From positions 744,001-808,000 of the forward strand of contig NZ_CP026994.1 of assembly GCF_013407165.1 (NCBI RefSeq): DNA of 64,000 nt. Direction: 5' to 3'. The position numbers were made by a program, and so were the translations under genes. The stretch's first letter is position 1. Every line of letters starts with the position of its first letter. The notes beneath the pieces are model-generated. The model ran no database searches. It was not told the origin of the DNA and worked only from the letters and a program-made list of their open reading frames with translations. This document shows, piece after piece, positions 9,209 through 17,414 of this stretch. This DNA is from Nitrosopumilus oxyclinae. GTDB taxonomy: Archaea; Thermoproteota; Nitrososphaeria; Nitrososphaerales; Nitrosopumilaceae.

Positions 9209-9937
9209 TTGAAAACCATTATTTTTATCACTATTGTTTTGCTCTCTGGCGCTTTTGCAGGATTCATTCATGGAACTGTGAATTTTGCCATAGTAGAACC
9301 ATATCTTGATCAGGCAATTGGAATTGAAAATCAAAATCTCTTTGATTCTGGAGAAGAAGAAGACAATGCAGAGTTTTGGATTGAATATGAAGGATATCGA
9401 ACGTGGCAAAAAAGTGGTCAAATTTTAGCTGGTGTAATTTTGGGAACATCTGTTGGTGCTCTTTTTGGAATTGTTTTTGCATTGTCTAGAAATACACTCC
9501 CTGGAAATCATGATGTAAAAAAATCTCTACTACTTGCAGGAATTATGTGGTTTACTCTATATCTAATACCTTTTTTGAAATATCCTGCAAATCCTCCAAC
9601 AGTTGGTGATGCTGAAACTGTAGTTCTTCGAGCAATTCTGTATCTATCCTTTATTGCAATCTCTGGAATAGGTGCATTGGTATTTTACAAAGTGTCTAAG
9701 AAATTAGAAAATAATAAAAAATTCATATCTTTAATTGGATATGGTATTTTCATTAGCGCTGTATTCTTCATAATGCCTGAAAACCCCGATGAAATTACTG
9801 CCCCAATGAATTTGGTAAATGAATTTAGATTAATGTCTGTACTTGGTGTTTCGTCATTTTGGATTTCTGTAGGTATAATTTTGGGTTTGTTCTGGAATCG
9901 TTTTGAATCTAGAAAAGAAACAACTCAGTATTCATAA
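9209..9937 (+). CDS. cbtA: CbtA-like putative cobalt transporter
   Basis: A 242-residue integral membrane protein with about six hydrophobic helices, encoded directly behind cbtB. The first helix contains FAGFIHGTVNF and the loop after it is acidic with EYEGYRTWQKSG. The cbtB-cbtA pairing is the main support. It starts at TTG 9209, since no ATG lies upstream. The organism group is known for cobalamin synthesis, and a PduO-type adenosyltransferase is at 48522, so a cobalt role is reasonable but inferred. Confidence 0.8.
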   Translation: MKTIIFITIVLLSGAFAGFIHGTVNFAIVEPYLDQAIGIENQNLFDSGEEEDNAEFWIEYEGYRTWQKSGQILAGVILGTSVGALFGIVFALSRNTLPGNHDVKKSLLLAGIMWFTLYLIPFLKYPANPPTVGDAETVVLRAILYLSFIAISGIGALVFYKVSKKLENNKKFISLIGYGIFISAVFFIMPENPDEITAPMNLVNEFRLMSVLGVSSFWISVGIILGLFWNRFESRKETTQYS

Positions 9938-9964
9938 TTATTCTAACTCTCTAGAATGAGAATG
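9933..9964. promoter_or_regulatory. Imperfect operator-like inverted repeat upstream of the wHTH pair
   Basis: Right arm TAGAATGAGAATG (9952-9964) faces a left arm matching it at 10 of 13 positions (9933-9945), separated by 6 bases. The right arm sequence and the 6-base spacer recur in the perfect repeat at 10815-10844 ahead of the PhnD gene. It ends about 10 bases before the TATA box GTTTAAATAG (9975-9984). Confidence 0.6.
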
Positions 9965-9974
9965 ATTACAGCCC

Positions 9975-9984
9975 GTTTAAATAG
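9975..9984 (+). promoter_or_regulatory. TATA box of the wHTH pair
   Basis: GTTTAAATAG lies about 29 bases upstream of ATG 10009. This supports leaderless translation from 10009 rather than from the ATG at 9985, which would fall upstream of the expected transcription start. Confidence 0.5.
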
Positions 9985-10008
9985 ATGGACAATATTTCTC
10001 ATATTTGC

Positions 10009-10338
10009 ATGTCAAGAAAATTAACTTTGCCACAATTAAAAAAATATGATATCACTCAAAAAGTAATAGAAGCATTGGCTGATTCTGAGTCAAGGGCAAT
10101 TCTGTTTTCAATCATTAAGAAAGGTAACACTGCAGCTGAACTATCCTACAAATTAAAAATCCCTCTAAGTTCAGTGTATAAAAAATTGAAAGATCTTGAG
10201 GAATTAACACTAATTGAAGTTGAACAATGGATGCTATCTGATAAGGGGAGAAAATACAAAGTTTATCGAAGTAGAATAAGTAAGGCTGATATCTCCATTA
10301 GAAAACCTGAACCTGTTTTAACATTAATTCCAAATTAA
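10009..10338 (+). CDS. Winged helix-turn-helix transcriptional regulator
   Basis: A 109-residue DNA-binding protein with an ArsR/MarR-like winged helix: a helical region IEALADSESRAILFSI, a recognition segment AELSYKLKIPLSSVYKKLKDL, and a wing ending GRKYKVYRSRI. ATG 9985 is in frame, but promoter spacing favours 10009. A paralogue follows after 8 bases. An operator-like inverted repeat lies just upstream and again before the PhnD operon, so regulation of itself and the importer is likely but inferred. Confidence 0.85.
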   Translation: MSRKLTLPQLKKYDITQKVIEALADSESRAILFSIIKKGNTAAELSYKLKIPLSSVYKKLKDLEELTLIEVEQWMLSDKGRKYKVYRSRISKADISIRKPEPVLTLIPN

Positions 10339-10346
10339 GTGATTTT

Positions 10347-10697
10347 ATGCAAAAACCAACCATAATCCAACTATCTGAATTTGACATTACTCAGAGAATT
10401 ATTGAATCCCTTAGCAATGTATGTACTAGATCTGTATTATTTTCAGTCAAAAATGAATCAAAAGATGCGACACAAATTTCTGATGAATTGAAAATTTCAC
10501 TTTCAACTGTTTACAAAACATTGTCCACACTTGAGGATCTCGCTCTTGCTGAGATTGACAAGTATGTTATTTCTACAGAGGGTAAAAAAATCAAACTTTA
10601 TCGGAGTAGAATAGGCAAGGTGGAAATTACATTGGAGGATTTGGAACCTAGTCTAAATTTGTACTCAAACACTTCTAATCCTAAATCCAATTCATAA
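10347..10697 (+). CDS. Winged helix-turn-helix transcriptional regulator (paralogue)
   Basis: A 116-residue paralogue of the preceding gene, sharing FDITQRIIESL, ISLSTVYKTLSTLEDL and KLYRSRIGKVEI. The tandem arrangement implies a duplication and perhaps a heterodimer. The spacing of 8 bases implies cotranscription. Downstream lies a 200-base promoter region with a perfect inverted repeat and then the PhnDCE-type importer, the probable target. Confidence 0.83.
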   Translation: MQKPTIIQLSEFDITQRIIESLSNVCTRSVLFSVKNESKDATQISDELKISLSTVYKTLSTLEDLALAEIDKYVISTEGKKIKLYRSRIGKVEITLEDLEPSLNLYSNTSNPKSNS

Positions 10698-10814
10698 AAA
10701 TATAATTTAAGACCAATTGTCTTTGTTACTATTTTTAGCAATGTGATATTTCTAATTTAATTATCCTTACTATTGTTGAGCATATTATACAAATCGAGCC
10801 TATCAAGTAATTAT

Positions 10815-10844
10815 ATTCTCATTCTATAGATTTAGAATGAGAAT
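10815..10844. promoter_or_regulatory. Perfect 12-6-12 inverted repeat, operator upstream of phnD
   Basis: ATTCTCATTCTA (10815-10826) and TAGAATGAGAAT (10833-10844) are exact reverse complements separated by TAGATT. The element sits about 18 bases upstream of an AT-rich TATA region (about 10860-10872) and about 55 bases upstream of ATG 10899. The related repeat at 9933-9964 lies upstream of the two wHTH genes, marking both as a shared operator. Confidence 0.75.
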
Positions 10845-10898
10845 TAAAAATGAAACCTTAATTTAAATAATTTAGCTTATCCTAATTTTTTGTTAATC

Positions 10899-11987
10899 AT
10901 GAAACGACAACTTACAATAACATTGATTGCTGTATTTGCAGCAGTTGGTGTTTTGTCTGTACCATTAACTCAGACAGTCCAAGCTGAAAGTTTAGTCCCT
11001 GAATGGATTAAAACAAATGCTGGTTGGTGGGCTGATGGTGCACTAGATGATGAAACTTTTCTAAATGGAATTGAATTTCTATTAGAAAGTGGAATCATTA
11101 ATGTTTCATCTGAATCAAAAACTACAATTTCAGAACCTCTTACCATCGGATTTATTCCAGTTGAAAAAGCTGATGAATTAACTCCAAAAGCTCAAGCACT
11201 AGAAACATTTCTAGAACATGAACTTGGTATAGATGTTGAAATTGTTGTTCCAACAAACTATGAAACTATCATTGAAGGAATGAGATTTGGTCATATTGAT
11301 GCTGCCTTTATGGATACTGGTCCTGCATGGATTACCCATCAAAGAACCGGTGCAGAAGCTGTAATGGCTGAACTTGTTGCAGGTAAAGTAAATTATCAAG
11401 CAACTGTTTGGGCACTTGCTAACAATGATTCAATTCAATCCTTAGAAGATACGGTTGGAAAAAAAGTGGCATTTACCAGCATAACTGGTTCCTCTGGTTT
11501 TGTTAGACCTATGGGAACCCTAGTTACTGATGGACACATTACAATTGAAGGTGATGACATTGTTGCTTTGGAATCTGCATTGGCAAATAACTTTGAAAGT
11601 TATACTTTTGCAGGCGGATACAAAGCTGCATTACAGTTACTTCTTAATGGTAAAGTAGATGTTGCATTTGGTTCAGATATTGCTCCGCAAAAATATCTTG
11701 AATTAGAAGATCAAGTAAAGTTACGTCCAGTTACAACAATTGGACCTGTACCATCACATGTGTTTATGGTAAGTTCAGACATGTCTGACTCTACCAAAAA
11801 AGCACTAGTTGATGCATTAATTCAACTCAATTATGATGAAAATAATCATATTTTGACTGACTTGTATGGTGCAGAAGCTCTAGTTCCAACAACTACTACT
11901 ATGCACATTGGTGAGTTTGGTAGTTTTATCGATGCTTTAACAGGCCTTGATCAGAAAATCCTTGATAAATATAACAAGAGCAAATAA
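10899..11987 (+). CDS. phnD: PhnD-type ABC transporter substrate-binding protein with N-terminal WIKxNAGWW domain
   Basis: Extracytoplasmic binding protein of a phosphate/phosphonate-type importer. ATG 10899 begins a signal peptide (MKRQLTITLIAVFAA... to about residue 30); a TTG three codons earlier is less likely. Residues about 33-72 (EWIKTNAGWWADGALDD...) form a short domain I recall from other secreted thaumarchaeal proteins. The remainder is a periplasmic-binding fold with TIGFIPVEKADELTPKA and DAAFMDTGPAWI, typical of the PhnD family. The ligand could be phosphonate, phosphite or phosphate; no C-P lyase is in the window. Confidence 0.85.
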   Translation: MKRQLTITLIAVFAAVGVLSVPLTQTVQAESLVPEWIKTNAGWWADGALDDETFLNGIEFLLESGIINVSSESKTTISEPLTIGFIPVEKADELTPKAQALETFLEHELGIDVEIVVPTNYETIIEGMRFGHIDAAFMDTGPAWITHQRTGAEAVMAELVAGKVNYQATVWALANNDSIQSLEDTVGKKVAFTSITGSSGFVRPMGTLVTDGHITIEGDDIVALESALANNFESYTFAGGYKAALQLLLNGKVDVAFGSDIAPQKYLELEDQVKLRPVTTIGPVPSHVFMVSSDMSDSTKKALVDALIQLNYDENNHILTDLYGAEALVPTTTTMHIGEFGSFIDALTGLDQKILDKYNKSK

Positions 11988-12004
11988 AACCCGGGATTCT
12001 GGAA

Positions 12005-12835
12005 ATGAAACAAATTCAGATGACCCAAAACCCTTCTTTTTCATTAATTTCTACAAATAAAATCATCCAGATGAGTGATGTATCTACATCATATGATTCC
12101 AAGAATTTTGCATTAGAAAAAATTAATCTTTCAATTGATAGGGGAACTAATTATGCCATTGTTGGTCAATCAGGCTCTGGAAAATCAACTCTACTGAAAT
12201 TAATGAATGGAATGATGGTTCCAAGTAGTGGGGTAATTAAAATTGATTACACTACACCTGACATGAACAATAAAAAATTTAAAAAAATGATGCATACAAT
12301 AGGATACATCCCTCAAAGTTTAGGGTTGGTAAAAAATATCACAGTACTTGATAATATTTTAATTGGATCTTTGCCTAGATTAAATAAAATACAGTCATTT
12401 TTAAAAAAATTCCCTGAACATGAAATCATTGAAGCTAAAAGAATAATTTCACTTGTTGGACTAACGGGCAAAGAAAACAGAAAAACCTACATGTTAAGTG
12501 GTGGTGAAAAACGTAGAGTTGCTATTGCCAGAGCATTGATGCAAAAACCCACTATTTTGTTAGCAGATGAAATTGTTTCAGAACTTGATCATGTTACTGC
12601 AAAAGAAATAATGGATTTAGTTGCTGATGCTCAAAAACAAATGAATTTGACTGCTATCATGGTCCATCATGATATGCAATTAGCATTAGAATATGCAAAC
12701 AGGGTTGCAGTGATTAAGGAAGGTCATAAAATTTTAGAAATAGGCGTTGAGGGTGACACTATTGTTGATTTTCAAACAGGAGATATGACTACTGAAGAAA
12801 TAATGGAGATGTATGATGATGACACCAAAAAATAA
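12005..12835 (+). CDS. phnC: PhnC-type ABC transporter ATPase
   Basis: A 276-residue ATP-binding subunit of the importer. It has Walker A GQSGSGKST, a Q-loop (YIPQSLGLV), signature LSGGEKRRVAIARAL and Walker B ILLADE, followed by an H-loop (MVHHDM). The D-loop region reads EIVSELD where PhnC proteins more often have EPxASLD. It lies 17 bases after phnD and overlaps phnE by 23 bases, a tight operon. Confidence 0.9.
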   Translation: MKQIQMTQNPSFSLISTNKIIQMSDVSTSYDSKNFALEKINLSIDRGTNYAIVGQSGSGKSTLLKLMNGMMVPSSGVIKIDYTTPDMNNKKFKKMMHTIGYIPQSLGLVKNITVLDNILIGSLPRLNKIQSFLKKFPEHEIIEAKRIISLVGLTGKENRKTYMLSGGEKRRVAIARALMQKPTILLADEIVSELDHVTAKEIMDLVADAQKQMNLTAIMVHHDMQLALEYANRVAVIKEGHKILEIGVEGDTIVDFQTGDMTTEEIMEMYDDDTKK

Positions 12836-13631
12836 TATTGTAATTGGGATTATTGTGGGACTCGTTCTTATTGCATCCTATAATGTTGAAGCTAATCCTT
12901 TAGAATTTGCTGAAGGTTTACCTAATCTTGGAATTGTTCTTGAAGAAATCCTAGTTTTAGAAAATATTATTGATAATATGAAATATGTTCCAACTGCTCT
13001 TTTAGCAATGCTTGAAACATTGCAAATGGCTTTCATTGGAACTGTAATTGGTGTTGTTATTGGATTGCCATTTAGTATGCTTGCTGCACGTAACTTGAAT
13101 AACAAATTCGTTTATGCTCCAATTAGAGCATTTTTAGCGATAATTCGCACGTTTCCTTCAATTCTATGGGCAATGTTATTTGTAATTGTTGTTGGATTGG
13201 GACCGTTTGCTGGTGTCCTGGCAATAATTCTATACACAATTGGATTTGTAACTAAATTACAATACGAATCGATTGAAACTATTGATTCTGATCCTATGGA
13301 TGCTGTCACTTCTATTGGCGTTTCAAAATTCCAATTAATTAGATATGTTGTAATTCCTGAATCTGCCTCACATCTTCTTGGTCAAATGCTTTACATGTTT
13401 GATTACAATGTTCGTCAAAGTACTATTTTGGGTATTGTAGGTGCAGGAGGTATTGGTTTTTACGTTGTACAATATATCAAATTCTTTGAATATGGAAAAG
13501 TTGCTGTGTTCATGTTTGTTGTGTTGATAGTGGTTTTGGGAATTGATTGGGCTAGTGTTAAAATGCGAGATAAATTTATTGTAAAATCCCAACATGGGAT
13601 GGAAGTTACTACAAAAAAATTTACGTTGTAA
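12813..13631 (+). CDS. phnE: PhnE-type ABC transporter permease
   Basis: A 272-residue permease with about six membrane helices. The stretch around SIGVSKFQLIRYVVIPES is the EAA-like loop that contacts the ATPase, and the GVIGLPFSMLAARNL segment is typical of PhnE. The start at the first of overlapping ATGs (12813) lies inside phnC; a later ATG at 12816 or 12819 is possible. The 3' end overlaps convergent purP by 11 bases. Confidence 0.88.
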   Translation: MMMTPKNNIVIGIIVGLVLIASYNVEANPLEFAEGLPNLGIVLEEILVLENIIDNMKYVPTALLAMLETLQMAFIGTVIGVVIGLPFSMLAARNLNNKFVYAPIRAFLAIIRTFPSILWAMLFVIVVGLGPFAGVLAIILYTIGFVTKLQYESIETIDSDPMDAVTSIGVSKFQLIRYVVIPESASHLLGQMLYMFDYNVRQSTILGIVGAGGIGFYVVQYIKFFEYGKVAVFMFVVLIVVLGIDWASVKMRDKFIVKSQHGMEVTTKKFTL

Positions 13632-14646
13632 TTTTATCTAATTGGTTTAATTCTGTAGCTGTCTTGACCTCTCTTGCAATTCTTTTCCCCATACTCATAG
13701 TTTCATTGAATAGTAGAGAATAGTAGGGGGAGCCATCCATGTAGATGTTAGAACCTGCAACTATTCTTGCTGAAAATTCAAAAGATGTAAAGTTTGCATT
13801 TTCATCATAAACTCCTTCGATACAAAATGGACCATTCATTCCTGGGGCTACAACTCTTTTTGCAGCTTTTACAAAATTTTCTCCCATTTTATATACTTCG
13901 TCTAACAATGATTCTCGTAAAACAAGAGGGCTGTTTCCAATCACATTAAATGATGGAACTTTATTTGATTTCATTTGTTGTTCTGCTGGTATTCTTCCCA
14001 ACCCTTCAATGTCGGATTCATGTCTTTGATCAACTCCGAAGAATTCTAATTCTTCTTTTAATGGAGAATAGAAAAATGTCAAATAAGCTAAAACACCTGC
14101 TGCATATTCTTGAATGTACAGAGTTTCATCTTTAGAAATTATTCCTTCTGAAATCAATTGATTTCTTTTACTATTGTAATCTTCTTCATTTGCTGCCATA
14201 AAGTAGCCTTTTCCACCTGCAGCTCCTTGTCTTTTTACAATTACTAATTTTTCAATTTGACTTGGTTCTGTAACTGGCTCGGGCATTGGAAGTTTTGCCT
14301 CTCTCATTAGTTTCTCTTTCATTTCTCTGTCTGATTCCCATCTTAGAATCCATTTGTTCCCGAAGACAGGGGTTTTGATTGATTCAATTTCTTCAGAACT
14401 CATTTGTGCAACCAATGTTCCATGAGGTATTAGGACTGCATTATTTTCTTCAAGAATTGTTTGGCATTTTTGATCTAATACTTCTTTGAATGAGTCTACG
14501 ATAATTAATTCATCGATAAATGGGAATCTTTTGTATAGTTTTTCACGTTTTTTTTCACACACAAGAATTGTTTTCAACCCTTCATCTTTTGCTCCTTTTA
14601 GAACCTGTAAAGAACAATGTGAGCCTAATGTTGCAATTGCAGTCAT
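13621..14646 (-). CDS. purP: FAICAR synthetase (formate-dependent), archaeal purine synthesis
   Basis: ATP- and formate-dependent formylation of AICAR to FAICAR, the archaeal replacement for the PurH transformylase. A 341-residue ATP-grasp protein. The N-terminus (IATLGSHCSLQVLKGAKDEG) and the glycine-rich VKRQGAAGGKGYF loop are characteristic of PurP. A metal/ATP segment FEFSARIVAGSNIYMDG lies near the C-terminus. It starts at ATG. purE and purK are elsewhere in the window (55-57 kb), so purine genes are scattered. Confidence 0.93.
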   Translation of the reverse strand: MTAIATLGSHCSLQVLKGAKDEGLKTILVCEKKREKLYKRFPFIDELIIVDSFKEVLDQKCQTILEENNAVLIPHGTLVAQMSSEEIESIKTPVFGNKWILRWESDREMKEKLMREAKLPMPEPVTEPSQIEKLVIVKRQGAAGGKGYFMAANEEDYNSKRNQLISEGIISKDETLYIQEYAAGVLAYLTFFYSPLKEELEFFGVDQRHESDIEGLGRIPAEQQMKSNKVPSFNVIGNSPLVLRESLLDEVYKMGENFVKAAKRVVAPGMNGPFCIEGVYDENANFTSFEFSARIVAGSNIYMDGSPYYSLLFNETMSMGKRIAREVKTATELNQLDKITT

Positions 14647-14672
14647 TGATATTTTGAGTGTGTCCTTGTACT

Positions 14673-14885
14673 TTATGAACTATTATGTGCAGTTGTGACA
14701 TATTGGAACACTTCATCTATTAATTCCACACTTAATTCTGATTTTACATCCTCAGGAATTACCTTTAGTACAAAATCATACATTGTTGTATTTTTTGGTA
14801 ATTCGTCTCTTTCTTGGAGTAATGAAAACACTGCAATTCCATTAGAAATTATTGCTATAATTTTTTCTTTATTTGAAAGTGTCAT
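14673..14885 (-). CDS. Hypothetical protein (70 aa)
   Basis: A small soluble, mostly helical protein (NKEKIIAIISNGIAVFSLLQ, then KVIPEDVKSELSVELIDEVF). It lies 26 bases upstream of purP on the same strand and may share its transcript. No motif is recognised. Confidence 0.6.
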   Translation of the reverse strand: MTLSNKEKIIAIISNGIAVFSLLQERDELPKNTTMYDFVLKVIPEDVKSELSVELIDEVFQYVTTAHNSS

Positions 14886-14932
14886 GACTTTATGAATAAT
14901 TATTACAATTTAATATAAATCCGGCTTTACTG

Positions 14933-15121
14933 CTAGAGCATTGATTTTCTGAGTTCTGGGTTTTGATAAATTTGAATCACTCCAGATCTTTCATTAAATA
15001 TTTCTAATTCTATGATGACATTGTGTTCTTCCCCTTCGCCAGCTTGTTGAGATGCGTGATATCCTACGTATACTCCTACAATGAGAAACATTGCAATTAC
15101 TAAAAGAATCAATATGTTCAA
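14933..15121 (-). CDS. Small single-pass membrane protein (62 aa)
   Basis: An N-terminal hydrophobic helix (residues 2-22) is followed by a polar tail (HNVIIELEIFNERSGVIQ). The only in-frame start candidate after the upstream stop is TTG at 15121. Same strand as the purP upstream gene, 47 bases away. Function unknown. Confidence 0.45.
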   Translation of the reverse strand: MNILILLVIAMFLIVGVYVGYHASQQAGEGEEHNVIIELEIFNERSGVIQIYQNPELRKSML

Positions 15122-15184
15122 CTTGTTTTTTTGTGGAATTTTTACTGGCTATAAGCATTATGAAAATTAAGGAAATGGTTCACT

Positions 15185-15196
15185 ATTTTATATAAA
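15185..15196 (+). promoter_or_regulatory. TATA box of aspS
   Basis: A strong TTTTATATAAAA-type box lies about 43 bases upstream of ATG 15234, implying a short 5' leader of roughly 15-20 bases rather than a leaderless start. Confidence 0.45.
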
Positions 15197-15233
15197 AATT
15201 AATTACACCATGATATCTGGAATATTGTAAATT

Positions 15234-16544
15234 ATGATAGAAACTGAATTAGGAACTTTACGTAGATCTCATTATTCTGATGAAATAAACTCCTCTATGG
15301 ATGGAACTTCTGTCACTGTAATGGGTTGGGTCTTGACTATTCGTGGACATGGAAACATCAGTTTTGCTACATTACGGGACAAAAATGGTGATCTTTCTAT
15401 TGTTGCAAAAAAAGGAGATTGCCCTGATGCTATTCGCGAAAAAATCTCTGCATTAAAAGCACATTCGTCTATTGCAATTGTTGGAAATGTCAAGGCATCT
15501 GAAAAAGCACCTAGTGGTTATGAAATAATTCCAACCGAACTAAGAGTGTTCTCGGATGTTGAAAAAATTCCTCCTTTTGAGCCCACTGTAAAAACAGTAA
15601 AAAATATTGATACTAGATTGGAGGTCAGACCTATTGATCTTAGACGTGATGTTCTACAACATATTTTCAAAACAAGAAGTTTAGTTTTAAAATCAATTCG
15701 AGATTATTTTGGAAATCAAAACTTTGTTGAAATTAACACTCCGAAAATGATTGCAACGGCCACTGAAGGTGGTGCTGCATTATTTCCAATTTTCTATTAC
15801 AACAAAGAAGCATTCTTAGCTCAGAGTCCCCAATTGTACAAAGAACAATTGACGATGAGTTTTGAAAAAGTTTTTGAGATTGCACCTATTTTTAGAGCCG
15901 AACCTTCGAGAACAAATCGTCATTTAGCTGAAGCAATTTCTATTGATTTGGAAGAAGCATTTGTTGATTACACTGATGTAATGAATAGAATTGAAGAAAT
16001 TATCAAAGTTTCAATTAGTGCTGTTAATGACTATGTGAAAGATAATCCTGATTCTGAATTCCCTACAATCCAAATTCCTGATATAATTCCTCGATATACT
16101 TATGATGATTTAATTGATAGAATGCAAAAAGCAGGTGCAAAAACAGAATGGGGTGATGACTTGTATCCATCAAATCTCAAAAAAATAGGACTAGATGGAT
16201 TTTATTTTATTACTGACTGGCCTCTTGCACCAAAACCATTTTACGTAAAAGATAGTAAATCCAACCCCAAAGTTTCAGAATCATTTGATTTGATGTATGG
16301 TGATTTAGAATTGTCTTCTGGCAGTACAAGAATTGAAAAACGTGATGAGTTAGCTGAGAGAATGAAAAACAAAGGTATGAAAACTGATGCGTTTGAATAT
16401 CACTTGGCAGCATTTGATTATGGAGTTCCTCCCCACGCCGGATGTGGGATAGGATTGGAGAGATTAATTATGGTTTTAACAGGTACTGAAAATATTCGTG
16501 ATACTACATTTTATCCACGAGATGTGGATAGATTAACACCTTGA
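15234..16544 (+). CDS. aspS: Aspartyl-tRNA synthetase, archaeal type (probably non-discriminating)
   Basis: Charges tRNA-Asp, and probably also tRNA-Asn, with aspartate. The 436-residue protein has an N-terminal OB-fold anticodon-binding domain (VTVMGWVLTIRGHGNISF) and a class II catalytic core: motif 2 region FRAEPSRTNRHLAEAISIDLE and motif 3 GCGIGLERLIMVLTG with terminal RDTTFYPRD. The gatCAB operon directly downstream indicates that Asp-tRNA-Asn is amidated here, so a non-discriminating enzyme is inferred. Confidence 0.95.
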   Translation: MIETELGTLRRSHYSDEINSSMDGTSVTVMGWVLTIRGHGNISFATLRDKNGDLSIVAKKGDCPDAIREKISALKAHSSIAIVGNVKASEKAPSGYEIIPTELRVFSDVEKIPPFEPTVKTVKNIDTRLEVRPIDLRRDVLQHIFKTRSLVLKSIRDYFGNQNFVEINTPKMIATATEGGAALFPIFYYNKEAFLAQSPQLYKEQLTMSFEKVFEIAPIFRAEPSRTNRHLAEAISIDLEEAFVDYTDVMNRIEEIIKVSISAVNDYVKDNPDSEFPTIQIPDIIPRYTYDDLIDRMQKAGAKTEWGDDLYPSNLKKIGLDGFYFITDWPLAPKPFYVKDSKSNPKVSESFDLMYGDLELSSGSTRIEKRDELAERMKNKGMKTDAFEYHLAAFDYGVPPHAGCGIGLERLIMVLTGTENIRDTTFYPRDVDRLTP

Positions 16545-16572
16545 TTCAACAACCGTTATTGTCTTTAAGAAA

Positions 16573-16959
16573 ATGAGTGGTGCTTGTGAGTCTGGTATTG
16601 GAATCTTTGCTAACGGTGAAGAAGAATGTGGAATTACAAATATCGGAGATTCTGCAATAGCATTTTTCAAGAACAAACCTGAAACAATAAACGGCTCAAG
16701 AGTTCTATTTGACATTGGAAAGCACAAAGAAGGAATGATATTTGTTAGATTTACACTACATACTGACTCTAAGGATTATTCCTTTGAGGTCTTCCCTCAA
16801 ATATCCTGGTTGAGATTATTTACAAGTTCGGGAATGGTAAACGTTACAGACAATGATCATCAACCCTTAGGGAGGTTTAACATTCCACTTGATACTTTGA
16901 GGGATAAATTATCTAAAGTTCCAGAATGTCGTGATCTAGTTGATGGCGTCTTTGAATGA
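16573..16959 (+). CDS. Hypothetical protein (128 aa)
   Basis: A soluble mixed alpha/beta protein without membrane segments. Four cysteines occur (SGACESG, EECGIT, ECRDL) but not in a clear zinc pattern. It lies 28 bases after aspS on the same strand, so cotranscription is plausible. No family recognised. Confidence 0.65.
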   Translation: MSGACESGIGIFANGEEECGITNIGDSAIAFFKNKPETINGSRVLFDIGKHKEGMIFVRFTLHTDSKDYSFEVFPQISWLRLFTSSGMVNVTDNDHQPLGRFNIPLDTLRDKLSKVPECRDLVDGVFE

Positions 16960-17031
16960 TTGTAAAATCAAGGAACTAGAGAAAAAGAAATGACCAAGAT
17001 TTTTAAAATGTAAAAAACACTTGATAATATC

Positions 17032-17151
17032 ATGGTTTTAGAGTTGCAAAATTACCCTTTGAGTATTATGAAATTTAGTCATGAAATGACTGTTATTTTA
17101 TCTGAGACTTACCTTAATGGCGGATTGACTCCTAGGAGTATGACATGGTAA
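17032..17151 (+). CDS. Possible leaderless 39-codon ORF overlapping gatC start
   Basis: ATG 17032 opens 39 codons ending TAA at 17149-17151, overlapping gatC by 7 bases. A TATA-like TTTTTAAAATG (about 17000-17010) is about 27 bases upstream, right for a leaderless start, and gatC then uses AGGAG (17135-17139) as an internal ribosome site. The product has no known motif; it could be a leader peptide or merely a chance frame in the 5' region. Confidence 0.35.
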   Translation: MVLELQNYPLSIMKFSHEMTVILSETYLNGGLTPRSMTW

Positions 17152-17414
17152 CTGAGGAAGAGATAGAACACGTTTCAAAATTAATGCGAATCGAGATTGA
17201 TGATCATGAAGAATATGTTGAAAAAGTCCATAATATGATTAATTATTTTGATATTTTAGATTCTGCAGGAGTTGAATCTGAAGAAATTTCAATGCCTGAG
17301 ATTTCAATCTCTCAATTGCGAGAAGATGAATACATTCCATTTGATGATAAATTAATAGAAAAACTCAATCACTACAAGGGAACATACGTTCGTGCACCAA
17401 AGATGTCTTCATGA
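17145..17414 (+). CDS. gatC: Aspartyl/glutamyl-tRNA amidotransferase subunit C
   Basis: The small GatC subunit stabilises GatA and bridges it to GatB in the complex that converts Asp-tRNA-Asn or Glu-tRNA-Gln to the amide. The 89-residue product has the usual N-terminal helices (EEEIEHVSKLMRIEIDDHE) and a C-terminal RAPKMSS tail. The SD AGGAG lies 5 bases before ATG. The 3' end overlaps gatA by 4 bases. Confidence 0.93.
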   Translation: MVTEEEIEHVSKLMRIEIDDHEEYVEKVHNMINYFDILDSAGVESEEISMPEISISQLREDEYIPFDDKLIEKLNHYKGTYVRAPKMSS

